From JACVRW01 sp035650215 (lineage in GTDB: Bacteria; Actinomycetota; Thermoleophilia; Solirubrobacterales; Thermoleophilaceae): DNA of 64,000 nucleotides. Position numbers and translations under genes: made by a program. Where the stretch lies: positions 1 to 64,000 of the forward strand of contig DASRIC010000064.1 of assembly GCA_035650215.1 (NCBI GenBank), given 5' to 3'. How positions within the stretch are numbered: the first letter of the stretch is position 1; every line of letters begins with the position of its first letter. The notes under the pieces were generated by a model. The model was not told the DNA's origin, made no database searches, and saw nothing but the letters and a program-made list of their open reading frames with translations. This document shows, one piece after another, positions 41,315-49,850 of the stretch.

Positions 41315-42076
41315 ATGGACCTGAACGGCACCGGCGCGCTCGTGGCGGGCGGCGCGAGCGGGCTCGGCGAGGCCACCGCCCGCGAGCTCGCCGCGCGTGG
41401 CGCGCGGGTGGCGATCGCCGACCTGAACGAGGAGCGCGGCGCACAGGTCGCACAGGAGCTCGGCGGCCACTTCCACGCCGCCGACGTGACCGACGAGGAG
41501 CAGCTGGCTTCCGCCGTGAAGGCGGCGGTCGACGAGCTCGGCGGACTGCGCTTCGCCGCCTCCTGCGCCGGGATCGGCTGGGCCGAGCGCACGGTGAAGA
41601 AGGACGGGCCGGCCGCGCTCGCGCCGTTCGAGACGGTGGTCCGGGTGAACCTGATCGGCACCTTCAACGTGCTGCGCCTGGCGGCGAGCGCGATGGCGTC
41701 GAACGAGCCCGACGACCAGGGCGAGCGCGGCGCCGTGGTGATGACCGCCTCGATCGCCGCCTACGACGGCCAGATCGGCCAGACCGCGTACTCGGCCTCG
41801 AAGGGCGGAGTTGTGGGCCTGACCCTGCCGGCGGCGCGCGACCTGGCTCGGCTCGGCATCCGGGTCTGCACGATCGCCCCCGGACTGTTCGACACCCCGC
41901 TGCTGTCGGGCCTGCCGGAGGAGGCGCGCCAGGCGCTCGGCGCCCAGATCCCCTTCCCGTCCCGGCTCGGCCGGCCCGAGGAGTACGCGTCGCTGGCCTG
42001 CCACGTGGCCGAGAACACGATGCTGAACGGCGAGACGCTCAGGCTGGACGGCGCGCTGCGGATGCCGCCGCGGTAG
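41315..42076 (+). CDS. Short-chain dehydrogenase, HSD17B10-like 3-hydroxyacyl-CoA dehydrogenase
   Basis: 253 residues. NAD-binding VAGGASGLGEATAREL at residues 10-25. Catalytic triad region ASIAAYDGQIGQTAYSASKGG (Ser, Tyr-x3-Lys) near 145-165. The C-terminal PGLFDTPLLSGLP and the PSRLGRPEEYASLACHV pattern are those of type II 3-hydroxyacyl-CoA dehydrogenases. It precedes a thiolase, so the two may complete a beta-oxidation round. Confidence 0.88.
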   Translation: MDLNGTGALVAGGASGLGEATARELAARGARVAIADLNEERGAQVAQELGGHFHAADVTDEEQLASAVKAAVDELGGLRFAASCAGIGWAERTVKKDGPAALAPFETVVRVNLIGTFNVLRLAASAMASNEPDDQGERGAVVMTASIAAYDGQIGQTAYSASKGGVVGLTLPAARDLARLGIRVCTIAPGLFDTPLLSGLPEEARQALGAQIPFPSRLGRPEEYASLACHVAENTMLNGETLRLDGALRMPPR

Positions 42077-42179
42077 GCGGGCGCCGTGCGGGCTGGTCAC
42101 TAGCGCAGCCCGGCCTTCGCCGAGCTGCGCGGCGGGCTGAACGACCTGTCGGACGCGCTGAAGCCCTCTGAGACGTGAG

Positions 42180-42207
42180 CGAAGGGCGGCCTCCGGGCCG
42201 CCCTTCG
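42180..42207 (+). terminator. Strong hairpin between SDR and thiolase genes
   Basis: 12-base perfect arms CGAAGGGCGGCC and GGCCGCCCTTCG with loop TCCG. No T-tract. The 195-base gap before the thiolase also holds an open stretch at about 42104-42178 (FAELRGGLNDLSDALKPSET then stop) that may be the 3' remnant of a lost gene, for which this hairpin was the terminator. Confidence 0.6.
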
Positions 42208-42271
42208 GCAGCCGGCGCACCCCGAGTAGCCTTGCGCGGGTCCGTCTCCCCGAGCCCAGGAACGCCCTCTG

Positions 42272-43435
42272 ATGCCCGAAGCAGTGATCGTCGACGCCGT
42301 GCGCACCCCGATCGGCCGCGCCTTCAAGGGCTCGCTCGCGGGATTGCGCCCCGACGAGATGGGCGCGTTCGTGCTCGACGCTCTGATGGAGCGCAACCCC
42401 GGTGTCGATCCCGCGCTGATCGAGGACGTGTACTGCGGCGTCGGCCTGCCGCAGGGCCTTCAGGGCTTCAACCTCGCGCGCATCATGGTCCTGCTCTCCG
42501 ACTCGCTTCCCCAGGAGGTGAACGGCGCGACCATCTCGCGCTACTGCGCCTCCTCGCTCGAGTCGATCCGCCAAGCGGCCAACGCCGTGGTGGCGGGCCA
42601 GGGCGACGCGTACATCGCGGCCGGCGTCGAGTGGGTCTCGCGCTACAACGAGTCCGTGGAGGGCGCGCGCCCGCAGGACCGGAACGAGCACCTCGTAGGG
42701 AAGGACGGCGACCCGGACGCGTACATCGCGATGGGCCTCACCGCCGAGAACGTGGCCGAGCGCTACGAGGTGAGCCGCGCCGACATGGACAAGTACGCGC
42801 AGCGCTCCCAGGAGCTGGCCGTGGCCTCACAGGAGAACGGCTACTTCGACCGCGAGATCGTGCCGGTCACGCTGCCCGACGGCGCGGTGGTCTCGATGGA
42901 CGACGGCCCCCGCCCCAGCTCGACGCTCGAGAAGCTCGCCGAGCTCGACCCGGCCTTCAGGGAGGACGGCAAGATCACCGCCGGCAACTCCTGCCCGCTC
43001 AACGACGGCGCCGCCGCCGTGCTCGTGATGTCGGACTCGAAGGCCGACGAGCTCGGCCTCGCGCCGCGCGCCCGCATCATCACGGCGGCCACCGCCGCCA
43101 ACGAGCCCGAGTACATGGGGGTCGCCCCGATCTGGGCGATCCGCAAGGTGCTCGAGCGCGCCGGCATGACGATCGACGACGTGGACACGGTCGAGCTGAA
43201 CGAGGCCTTCGCGGCCCAGGTGATCCCGATCATGGCCGAGTGCGACATCCCGCTCGAGAAGCTGAACCCGCACGGCGGCGCGATCGCGCTCGGGCACCCG
43301 TTCGGCATGACCGGCGCGCGCATCATGACCACGCTCCTGAACGGCCTCGAGACCGACGACCGGACGATCGGCCTCGAGACCATGTGCGTGGCCGGCGGAC
43401 AGGGTCAGGCCATGCTCGTCGAGCGGCTCGGCTGA
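42272..43435 (+). CDS. Acetyl-CoA acyltransferase (thiolase)
   Basis: 387 residues. Nucleophile C92 (SRYCASSLESI), the His loop NPHGGAIALGHPFGMTGAR and the second Cys TMCVAGGQG are intact. VELNEAFAAQ also fits. Catalyses thiolytic cleavage of 3-ketoacyl-CoA. Its last 31 bases overlap the convergent hydrolase gene. With the upstream SDR it may form a small fatty-acid oxidation module. Confidence 0.93.
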   Translation: MPEAVIVDAVRTPIGRAFKGSLAGLRPDEMGAFVLDALMERNPGVDPALIEDVYCGVGLPQGLQGFNLARIMVLLSDSLPQEVNGATISRYCASSLESIRQAANAVVAGQGDAYIAAGVEWVSRYNESVEGARPQDRNEHLVGKDGDPDAYIAMGLTAENVAERYEVSRADMDKYAQRSQELAVASQENGYFDREIVPVTLPDGAVVSMDDGPRPSSTLEKLAELDPAFREDGKITAGNSCPLNDGAAAVLVMSDSKADELGLAPRARIITAATAANEPEYMGVAPIWAIRKVLERAGMTIDDVDTVELNEAFAAQVIPIMAECDIPLEKLNPHGGAIALGHPFGMTGARIMTTLLNGLETDDRTIGLETMCVAGGQGQAMLVERLG

Positions 43436-44316
43436 GGCGCGCTCCCGGCCCCGCCCGCGAAGCCGGCGATCAGCTCGGCGAGCCGCTCGGGCTGGTCCTC
43501 CGGGCTGAAGGTCCGTGCGTTCTCGATCCACTCGAGGCGCGCGTCGGGAAGGATGGTCGCGAGCCGCTCGGCGTGCTCGGTGGGGAAGAAGCGGTCGTCG
43601 GCCGACCAGGCGATCAGCGTCGGCCGGTCGAAGGCCGAAAGGCGCGTGGCGGCATCGAGCGTCTGGCTGGGGTGGATCCCGGCGAGCAGGCGCCGCACGT
43701 CGCGACGGACGAAGCCCTCAGTCAGCACGGGCAGCACGTAGGTGTCCTCGGCTGCGCGCTCGATCGGTTGGTGGGAGAGCCAGCCGTAGGCGATCGGCAG
43801 GCGCCGCAGCGGCCGCAGGCGCAGCGCGCCGAAGGCCACCGGGATCACGCCCGGCACGCGCGCCGGCGCCAGGACGTAACGGAAGAAGCGCGGCGGGAAA
43901 TTCTCGAAGGCGTCGCAGGAGGTGAGCACGAGCCGGTCGATCAGCTCGGGCCGGCGCACCGCGAGGAGCTGGCTGAGGCCACCACCGCTGTCGTTGCCCA
44001 CGAGCGTGACGCTGCCGAGGTCAATCGCCTCGATCGCCTCGCCGACCAGGCCGGCGATCCCCGGCCCGCTCATGTCGGCGTCGCGCGGCATCGGCTCGAG
44101 GTGCGACCCGAGCGGGAGGTCGAGCGTCACGCGCGTGTGCCCGCTAAGACGGGGCACCACCTTGCGCCAGAGGTTGGCGTTCACGAGCGCGCCGTGCACG
44201 AATACGATCGGCGGTCCCTCGCCCGTGACGTGCGCGCGGATGCGGCGCCCGCCCCCGAGCTCGAGGGTCCTCGCCGGGCCCAGCTCGCTCGCCCGCCAAC
44301 TCGCTCTCTCGTTCAT
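43405..44316 (-). CDS. Alpha/beta hydrolase with Asp nucleophile (dehalogenase/epoxide-hydrolase-like)
   Basis: 303 residues. The nucleophile elbow reads VGNDSGGG, so the acid is Asp, as in haloalkane dehalogenases and epoxide hydrolases rather than Ser esterases. The oxyanion region is VFVHGALVNANLWRKV, and the late acid/His region is SADDRFFPTEHAERLA. A lid domain lies at about 150-215. Divergent from a broken TetR gene and a possible operator. The substrate is unknown. Confidence 0.85.
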   Translation of the reverse strand: MNERASWRASELGPARTLELGGGRRIRAHVTGEGPPIVFVHGALVNANLWRKVVPRLSGHTRVTLDLPLGSHLEPMPRDADMSGPGIAGLVGEAIEAIDLGSVTLVGNDSGGGLSQLLAVRRPELIDRLVLTSCDAFENFPPRFFRYVLAPARVPGVIPVAFGALRLRPLRRLPIAYGWLSHQPIERAAEDTYVLPVLTEGFVRRDVRRLLAGIHPSQTLDAATRLSAFDRPTLIAWSADDRFFPTEHAERLATILPDARLEWIENARTFSPEDQPERLAELIAGFAGGAGSAPQPSRSTSMA

Positions 44317-44331
44317 CGTCCCGACACCTCC

Positions 44332-44344
44332 ATACAGGTTGTAT
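44332..44344. promoter_or_regulatory. Candidate operator ATACAGGTTGTAT
   Basis: Perfect inverted repeat ATACA-3-TGTAT between the hydrolase start (44316) and the TetR remnant, at the place of a divergent TetR operator. Confidence 0.45.
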
Positions 44345-44452
44345 ACCCGCGCCGAGCTGATGCGGGTGGCGCGCGAGCTGTTCGCCGACGGCGGCTATAC
44401 CGGGGTGGGCACGCCGCCGCTGCTCGCGCTGATCGGGGGCCTAAGGAAGTAG
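44339..44452 (+). pseudogene. Truncated TetR regulator remnant
   Basis: Only 37 residues remain. The first 20 or so, TRAELMRVARELFADGGYTGVGT, are a perfect TetR first helix and start of the HTH. The frame then runs LLALIGGLRK to a stop and straight into the 3' end of the convergent oxidoreductase gene, with no recognition helix. The start would be TTG 44339 or ATG 44360. The rest of the regulator seems deleted at the junction with the oxidoreductase. Confidence 0.65.
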
Positions 44453-45382
44453 CACGAGCTTGCCGAGCTTGCCGCCGGCCGCGAAGCGGTCGTAGGCCTG
44501 CTCGGCCTCGGCGAGCGGGAAGGTCTCCGCGACCGGCACCGTGAGCGTGCCGTCCGCGAAGTGCGGCAGCACCTCCTTCTCCACGAGCCGGGCGGCCGCC
44601 GCCTTCTGCTCGAGCGGGCGGGCGCGCAGGGTGGAGCCGTGGATGCGGGCGCGCTTCTGCATCACGGCCACCAGGTTGATCTCGGCCACCGGGCCCGTGC
44701 CGCCGACCCCGATCACGGCGATCCGCCCGCCGATGGCGAGCGAGCCGAGGTTCTCCTCGAGGTTGGAGGCGCCAACGAGCTCGAGGATCACGTCGTAGGG
44801 GCCGCTCTCGCCGAAGCCATCGGGCGCGATCGCGCGCGCGCCGAGCCGCTCGACCTCGGGGCGTTGCTCCTCGCGGCGCACGGTGGCCGTTACCCGCGCC
44901 CCGGCCGCGCGGCCGAGCTGCACGGCCGCCGTGCCCACCCCGCCGGCGGCGCCGTGCACCAGCAGGTGCTCGCCCGAGCGCAGGCCGGCCTGGCTGAAGA
45001 TCGCGTCGTGCGCGGTGGTGAAGACCTCCGGCAGCCCTCCCGCCTCGGGCCACTCGAGGCCGTCCGGGACCGGCATCGCCGCGCGCTCGTGTACCACCGC
45101 CAGCTCCGCCTGCGCGCCACCGCCCACCACAGCCATTACCCGGTCGCCCTCGGCGAAGCGCGCGGCGCCCGGCCCCAAGGCGGCCACCTCGCCGGCCAGC
45201 TCGAGCCCGGGGATGTCCTCGGGCGACCCGGGCGGAGCGGGATATGCGCCCCGGCGCTGCAGCATGTCGGCGCCGTTGATGCCCGCGCCGCGCACCCGCA
45301 CGAGCAGCTGGCCGTGCCCGGGCTCGGGGTCCGGGCGCTCCTCCACCAGGAGCTGCTTGTCCTGGATGGTTACCGCGTGCAC
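44441..45382 (-). CDS. NADPH:quinone oxidoreductase (zinc-less MDR family)
   Basis: 313 residues. Quinone-reductase signature GAGINGADMLQRRGAYPAPPG near the N-terminus, NADPH fold VHGAAGGVGTAAVQLGRAAG near 140 and the C-terminal DRFAAGGKLGKLVLLP. No zinc Cys. GTG start at 45382 lies 7 bases after a -10-like TAGATT. Its end overlaps the TetR remnant by 12 bases. PIG3/QOR-like activity on quinones is expected. Confidence 0.9.
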   Translation of the reverse strand: MHAVTIQDKQLLVEERPDPEPGHGQLLVRVRGAGINGADMLQRRGAYPAPPGSPEDIPGLELAGEVAALGPGAARFAEGDRVMAVVGGGAQAELAVVHERAAMPVPDGLEWPEAGGLPEVFTTAHDAIFSQAGLRSGEHLLVHGAAGGVGTAAVQLGRAAGARVTATVRREEQRPEVERLGARAIAPDGFGESGPYDVILELVGASNLEENLGSLAIGGRIAVIGVGGTGPVAEINLVAVMQKRARIHGSTLRARPLEQKAAAARLVEKEVLPHFADGTLTVPVAETFPLAEAEQAYDRFAAGGKLGKLVLLP

Positions 45383-45389
45383 CTGGGGG

Positions 45390-45395
45390 AATCTA
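45390..45395 (-). promoter_or_regulatory. -10-like TAGATT at leaderless spacing
   Basis: 7 bases between the hexamer and the GTG start of the quinone oxidoreductase. Confidence 0.45.
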
Positions 45396-45443
45396 TTGGG
45401 CGGTGGCGCCGTCCCGCTTGACGATTAGGGTCAGGAGGCCGCG

Positions 45444-46202
45444 ATGAGAGGCCCGTTCCCGGTATCGCGCAGTGCACGCCCGCCGCTGTGGCGGGAGGCG
45501 CTCGTGGGGCTGGAGGCGGCGGCGCTCCTTCGCGACCCGGTCTTTCGCGGCGACGGCGTGAGCCCGGGCGGGGGCCGCGCGGTGCTGCTGATCCCGGGCT
45601 TCATGGCTGGCGACGGCTCGCTCTCACTCATGGCCGGCTGGCTGAAGCGCACCGGCCACCGCCCCAGCCGCGCCGGGATGTGGGCGAACGTGGACTGCGC
45701 CGGCAGCGTGGTGCCTCGGCTCGAGGAGCGGCTCGAGCGGCTCGTGGCCGAGCAGGGCAAGCGCGTCGCGATCGTGGGCCAGAGCCGCGGCGGCACGATC
45801 GGGCGGGTGCTCGCCCGGCGCCGGCCGGACCTCGTGTGCGGGCTGGTGGCGCTCGGCTCGCCGCAGCTCGATCCGCTCGCGGTCCATCCGCTCGTGCGGC
45901 TCCAGGTCGAGGCCGTGAGCCGGCTTGGCTCGCTCGGCGCCCCCGGGCTCTTCCGCCGCGAGTGCCTCGCCGGCGATTGCTGCGCGTCCTTCTGGGAGGA
46001 CCTCGCCGCCCCGCTCGCCGCCGATGTCGCCTGCGTGTCGGTCTACTCGAAGCGCGACGGCATCGTCGACTGGCAGGCCTGCCTCGACCCATACGCCACC
46101 GCGAGCGTGGAGATTCGCGCGTCGCATTGCGGGATGGCCGTCTCGCCGGCGGCCTGGCGCGCCGTGGCCGACGCGCTCGGTGACTTCGCGCGCGCCGCCT
46201 GA
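45444..46202 (+). CDS. Alpha/beta hydrolase (lipase-like)
   Basis: 252 residues. Nucleophile elbow VGQSRGGTIG (Ser near 111), oxyanion region LLIPGFMAGDGSL and C-terminal acid/His (YSKRDGIVDWQ, ASHCGMAVSP). No signal peptide; may be cytoplasmic. AGGAGG (45433-45438) and TAGGGT (45426) precede the ATG. Looks like triacylglycerol-lipase/PGAP1-type esterases acting on hydrophobic esters. Confidence 0.83.
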   Translation: MRGPFPVSRSARPPLWREALVGLEAAALLRDPVFRGDGVSPGGGRAVLLIPGFMAGDGSLSLMAGWLKRTGHRPSRAGMWANVDCAGSVVPRLEERLERLVAEQGKRVAIVGQSRGGTIGRVLARRRPDLVCGLVALGSPQLDPLAVHPLVRLQVEAVSRLGSLGAPGLFRRECLAGDCCASFWEDLAAPLAADVACVSVYSKRDGIVDWQACLDPYATASVEIRASHCGMAVSPAAWRAVADALGDFARAA

Positions 46203-46205
46203 CCG

Positions 46206-47183
46206 TCAGGGCACGACGACCGCGGCGGCGCGCAGCGCGCCGGCGCGCAGCCGCTCGAGCGCGCTGCCGGTGTCCTCGAGGGCGAAGCGCTCGACCTCGG
46301 TGCGCACCGGCACCTGCGGCGCCAGCTCGAGGAACTCCTCGCCGTCGGCGCGCGTGAGGTTGGCCACCGAGCGCAGCACGCGCTCGCCCCACAGCAGCTC
46401 GTACGGGAACGAGGGGATGTCGCTCATGTGGATCCCGCCGCACACCACGCTGCCGCCCTTGGCCACCGCTCGCAGCGCGGCGGGGACGAGCTCGCCCGCC
46501 GGCGCGAACACGAGCGCGGCGTCGAGCTCCTCGGGCGGCGGGCCGAGGGCGTCGCCCGCCCACTCGGCGCCGAGCTCGCGGGCGAAGGCCTGGGCGGCGC
46601 GGTCGTCCGCGCGCGTGAACGCGAACACGCGGCGGCCCTCGTGGCGCGCCACCTGGCAGACGATGTGGGCCGCGGCGCCGAAGCCGTAGATGCCGAGCCG
46701 CTCGGGGTCGCCGGCCAGCCGGAGCGTCCGGAAGCCGATCAGCCCGGCACACAGGAGCGGGGCCGCCTGCAGGTCGGGGTAGCCCGCGGGGATCGGGAAG
46801 CAGAAGCGCTCGTCGGCCACGGCTAGCTCGGCGTAGCCGCCCGGCCGCGTGTAGCCGGTGAAGACGGCCCGGTCGCAGAGATTCTCGCGCCCGCTGCGGC
46901 AGAAGCGGCACTGGCCGCAGGTCCAGCCGAGCCAGGGCACGCCCACGCGGTCGCCGGGCGCGTAGCGCTCGCCGGCCGCCTCCAGCACGCGCGCCACGAT
47001 CTGGTGGCCCGGCACGAGCGGGAGCGCCGGGCCGGGCAGCTCGCCGTCGACGATGTGGAGGTCGGTGCGGCAGACCCCGCAGGCGGCCACCTCGAGCAGC
47101 AGCTCGCCCGAGCCCGGACGCGGCGCCTCCAGGTCAACCGGCCGCAGCGCCTGGCCCGGCGCGTCGAGGACCATCGCGCGCAT
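46206..47183 (-). CDS. Zinc-dependent alcohol dehydrogenase
   Basis: 325 residues from the ATG 47183 (an ATG 30 bases upstream lies inside the divergent promoter). Catalytic zinc ligands CGVCRTDLH and GHQ, and structural zinc ligands CGQCRFCRSGRENLC near 90-104, are intact. NAD fold LGIYGFGAAAHIVCQVA near 165 (GFGAAAH replaces GxGxxG). Matches the AdhA/MDR subgroup with the GYTRPGGYAEL loop. Confidence 0.9.
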   Translation of the reverse strand: MRAMVLDAPGQALRPVDLEAPRPGSGELLLEVAACGVCRTDLHIVDGELPGPALPLVPGHQIVARVLEAAGERYAPGDRVGVPWLGWTCGQCRFCRSGRENLCDRAVFTGYTRPGGYAELAVADERFCFPIPAGYPDLQAAPLLCAGLIGFRTLRLAGDPERLGIYGFGAAAHIVCQVARHEGRRVFAFTRADDRAAQAFARELGAEWAGDALGPPPEELDAALVFAPAGELVPAALRAVAKGGSVVCGGIHMSDIPSFPYELLWGERVLRSVANLTRADGEEFLELAPQVPVRTEVERFALEDTGSALERLRAGALRAAAVVVP

Positions 47184-47193
47184 GGGCGAAGCG

Positions 47194-47199
47194 TACGCT
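47194..47199 (+). promoter_or_regulatory. -10-like TACGCT at leaderless spacing
   Basis: 6 bases before the GTG at 47206, in the 22-base gap between divergent starts. Confidence 0.45.
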
Positions 47200-47205
47200 G
47201 GGGCC

Positions 47206-48099
47206 GTGAGCAACCTGATCGAGGCAGGCGAGCTGCGCGAGCGGCTCGGCGACCCGCGCCTGCGGGTGGTCGACTGCCGCTACGTGCTCGCCGAGCCGGG
47301 CGCCGGCGAGGCGCTCTGGCTGGCCGGCCACATCCCTGGCGCGTCGTTCCTGGACCTCGACCGCGACCTGTCGAGCGAGCCCGGCGCCCGCGGGCGCCAC
47401 CCGCTGCCCGAGGCGCGCCACTTCGAGGCGGCGGCGCGGCGGGCCGGCATCGGCGCAGCCACGCTCGTCGTCGCGTACGACGAGGCGGGCGAGGGCGGCG
47501 CCGCGCGGCTGTGGTGGCTCCTGCGCCATTTCGGCCACCGGGAGGTTCGCGTCCTGAACGGCGGGCTGCGCGGCTGGCGGGCGGCCGGCGGCGAGCTCGC
47601 GAGCGGTCGCGAGGAGGTCACGGCCGGCGACTTCCGGGCGGGCGAGCCGGCCGCCGGCGACACGGCGCGGCTCGAGGAGCTCGGCCCTGACCGGGAGGCG
47701 CTCCTGCTCGACGCCCGCGCGCCCGAGCGCTTCCGCGGCGAGGTGGAGCCGATCGACGCCGTGGCGGGGCATATCCCCGGCGCGGTCAACCTCCCCTCCG
47801 CCGAGCTCGCGCCCGAGGGGCGCCTGCCGGACCCGAGGGAGCTGCGCGACCGCCTGGCGACCGCCGGCGCCATGCCCGAGCGCGAGCTCGTGGCCTACTG
47901 CGGCTCCGGGGTCGCCGCCTGCAACGTCGTGCTGGCGGCGGCGGAGGCGGGGCTCGACGCGCGGCTCTACCCGGGGTCGTGGAGCGAGTGGTCGCGCCGG
48001 GGTCAGCCCGTCGAGACCGGCCCCTCCGAGGCCCGCCACGAGGTCACTCGCTCGACGTCGAGCCGCAGCAGCGGGCCCGCCGGCCGGCGCTCGCGATAG
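47206..48099 (+). CDS. Thiosulfate/3-mercaptopyruvate sulfurtransferase (two rhodanese domains)
   Basis: 297 residues. Inactive N-terminal rhodanese (VVDCRYVLAEPGAGEALWLAGHIPGA) and active C-terminal one with catalytic loop YCGSGVAACN (Cys near 232). The loop CGSGV points to mercaptopyruvate-type enzymes in part; thiosulfate use is also possible. The last 97 bases overlap the convergent PPOX gene, and the tail (STSSRSSGPAGRRSR) is probably not structured. Confidence 0.9.
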   Translation: MSNLIEAGELRERLGDPRLRVVDCRYVLAEPGAGEALWLAGHIPGASFLDLDRDLSSEPGARGRHPLPEARHFEAAARRAGIGAATLVVAYDEAGEGGAARLWWLLRHFGHREVRVLNGGLRGWRAAGGELASGREEVTAGDFRAGEPAAGDTARLEELGPDREALLLDARAPERFRGEVEPIDAVAGHIPGAVNLPSAELAPEGRLPDPRELRDRLATAGAMPERELVAYCGSGVAACNVVLAAAEAGLDARLYPGSWSEWSRRGQPVETGPSEARHEVTRSTSSRSSGPAGRRSR

Positions 48100-48443
48100 G
48101 GGGCATAGCGGGCGGCGAGGGCATCGAGCGCGGCCGCGCCCGCCGCAGCATCGACCACGGTCACGCGGCCGCGCAGCTCGACCCAGGCCAGCCGCGTCCA
48201 ATCCTCGTCGTACTCGTCCACGAGCAGCGTCGCCTCCGGCCTGCGCCGCAGCCGCCGCACCCGCGCGGGCTCGCCCGGGCGCTTGGGCTTGTGGTCGATC
48301 GCGCTCCAGACGGCACCCTCGTGCAGGGCGAAGGTCACCGGCAGCACGCGCGGCTCGCCCGCCTCGTCGAGCAGCCCGAGGCGCGCCACCCGGGCTCGCC
48401 GGACCAGCTCGAGGGCCCACCCGGGGACCGTCTCTAGAGTCAC
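48003..48443 (-). CDS. PPOX-class F420-dependent protein (TIGR03668-like)
   Basis: 146 residues, split-barrel flavin-type fold. N-terminal VARLGLLDEAGEPRVLPVTFALHEGAVWSAIDHKPKR is diagnostic of the Rv0121c/TIGR03668 group that binds F420. Leaderless-type -10 TAGGCT at 48456-48451, 7 bases before the GTG. Divergent from a luciferase-like monooxygenase, also probably F420-using. Confidence 0.85.
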   Translation of the reverse strand: MTLETVPGWALELVRRARVARLGLLDEAGEPRVLPVTFALHEGAVWSAIDHKPKRPGEPARVRRLRRRPEATLLVDEYDEDWTRLAWVELRGRVTVVDAAAGAAALDALAARYAPYRERRPAGPLLRLDVERVTSWRASEGPVSTG

Positions 48444-48472
48444 GAAGCCGAGCCTAGACCCAGGGAGAAAGC

Positions 48473-49333
48473 ATGGACATCGGCATCGGATTGCCCGCCA
48501 CGATCCCCGGCGTAACCGGCGACCAGTTCGTGGACTGGTCGCGGCGCGCCGAGACGGCCGGCTTCTCGACCCTCGGCACGATCGACAGGCTCGTCTACCC
48601 GAACTACGAGCCGCTGGTGGCGCTCGCCGCCGCCGCGGCGGTCACCGAGCGGATACGGCTCACCACCGCGATCGCGATCCTCCCCTACCGCGCCAACGCC
48701 GCGCTTGTGGCCAAGCAGGCGGCCACGGTCCACACCCTGTCGGGTGGGCGGCTCGTGTTCGGCGCGGCGGTGGGCGGGCGCGAGGACGACTACGAGGCGA
48801 GCGGCGTGCCGCTCAAGGGACGCGGCAAGGTCTTCGAAGCGATGCTGCGCGAGATCACGGAGGTCTGGGGCGGAGCGCCGCGCGGCCTGGCCGGGGGAAT
48901 CGGGCCGTCCGTCCAGGACGACCCTCCTCAGCTGATCCTGGGCGGCCAGGTGGATGCCACCTTCCGCCGAGCGGCGAAGTACGGCGACGGCTGGATGGCG
49001 GGCGGTGGCCCGCCCGAGCGCTTCCCGGCGGCGCTCGAGAAGCTCGAGGCGGCCTTCCGGGAGGCCGGCCGGGTCGAGCGGCCGCGAGCGCTGGCGCTCC
49101 AGTACTACGCGCTCGGCGACGATCCCGAGGGCGACATCACTCACTCGATCCGGGATTACTACGCGTTCGCCGGCGAGTACGCGGAGATGCTGGCCGCCGC
49201 CGCGGCCAGGACCCCCGAGGCGCTGCGCGAGCGCGTGAAGCAGTTTAAGGACGCGGGCTGCCAGGAGCTGATCTGGTTCCCGACGTCGAGCGACCCGGTT
49301 CAGGTCGACCTGCTGGCCGAGGCCCTGCTCTAG
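48473..49333 (+). CDS. LLM-class flavin/F420-dependent oxidoreductase
   Basis: 286 residues, TIM-barrel luciferase-like family. It contains WSRRAETAGFSTLGTIDRLVYPNYEPL, RIRLTTAIAILPYRANAALVAKQAATVHTLSGGRLVFGAAVGGREDDY and LGGQVDATFRRAAKYGDGWM. Cofactor could be FMN or F420; position beside the PPOX gene favours F420. GGGAGAAAGC precedes the ATG. Its TAG stop coincides with the start of MITE-like copy B (CTAGATGATT). Confidence 0.88.
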   Translation: MDIGIGLPATIPGVTGDQFVDWSRRAETAGFSTLGTIDRLVYPNYEPLVALAAAAAVTERIRLTTAIAILPYRANAALVAKQAATVHTLSGGRLVFGAAVGGREDDYEASGVPLKGRGKVFEAMLREITEVWGGAPRGLAGGIGPSVQDDPPQLILGGQVDATFRRAAKYGDGWMAGGGPPERFPAALEKLEAAFREAGRVERPRALALQYYALGDDPEGDITHSIRDYYAFAGEYAEMLAAAAARTPEALRERVKQFKDAGCQELIWFPTSSDPVQVDLLAEALL

Positions 49334-49428
49334 ATGATTCGAAGCAATATCGGCGAGGAGGAGGATGGCGCTCCAGCGCAGGTATGGCGCGTCATCCAGG
49401 GTGCGGGGGTTTGGGATCAGCCATCTAG
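49330..49428. mobile_element. MITE-like element, copy B (99 bp, internally deleted)
   Basis: Ends CTAGATGATT and, at the right, GGATCAGCCATCTAG. It keeps the right arm and core of copy A but has lost the left-arm interior: CTAGATGATT joins directly to CGAAGCAATATCGG. The TAG in the left end is the stop codon of the oxidoreductase. Confidence 0.75.
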
Positions 49429-49474
49429 CGCGGCGGCGCCCACTTCCGTCCTCCTCACGCGGGACCATGGGTTC

Positions 49475-49843
49475 GTGGCCAGGGCCAAGCTCCTCCTGGG
49501 CGGCACCGCGCTCGGCGTGCGCGTGGCCCGCTCGCTCTACGGGCGCTGGCGCCTGCTCCCTGAGCCGCACCGCGAGCGCATCGCCCGGCTCGCGGAGCAC
49601 GCAAAGGAGCAGGCGCTGACGGTGCGCGGCGAGCCCGACCTCGAGCGCGCCGCCGCAGACCTCCGGGCGGCCAACGAGACGCTCGCCGCCGCTCTCGTGG
49701 AGACCGCCGAGGCGGACCCCGAGCGCTCCGCGGAGGAGGTGGCCGAGCTGCGCGAGGACCTGCGCCGCGAGCTGGCGCGGCTGGCGAGCGCCGAGATCAA
49801 CGCCTCGCGCACGCCGCGCGAGGCCCCGTCGCAACCCGAATAG
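49475..49843 (+). CDS. Small helical protein of unknown function (122 residues)
   Basis: GTG 49475, after the element. N-terminal weakly hydrophobic stretch (AKLLLGGTALGVRVARSLYGRWRLL) is followed by an amphipathic, likely coiled-coil region (ERIARLAEHAKEQALTV, DLRAANETLAAALVETAEADPERSAEEVAELREDLRREL). Could be a small membrane-associated protein. The frame runs back through copy B of the element, which I do not count as coding. Confidence 0.65.
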   Translation: MARAKLLLGGTALGVRVARSLYGRWRLLPEPHRERIARLAEHAKEQALTVRGEPDLERAAADLRAANETLAAALVETAEADPERSAEEVAELREDLRRELARLASAEINASRTPREAPSQPE

Positions 49844-49850
49844 CCGAGCG

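Noticed and set aside
49334..49474. Extension of the small helical protein through element copy B
   Set aside because: Same reasoning: the frame through the repeat is accidental.
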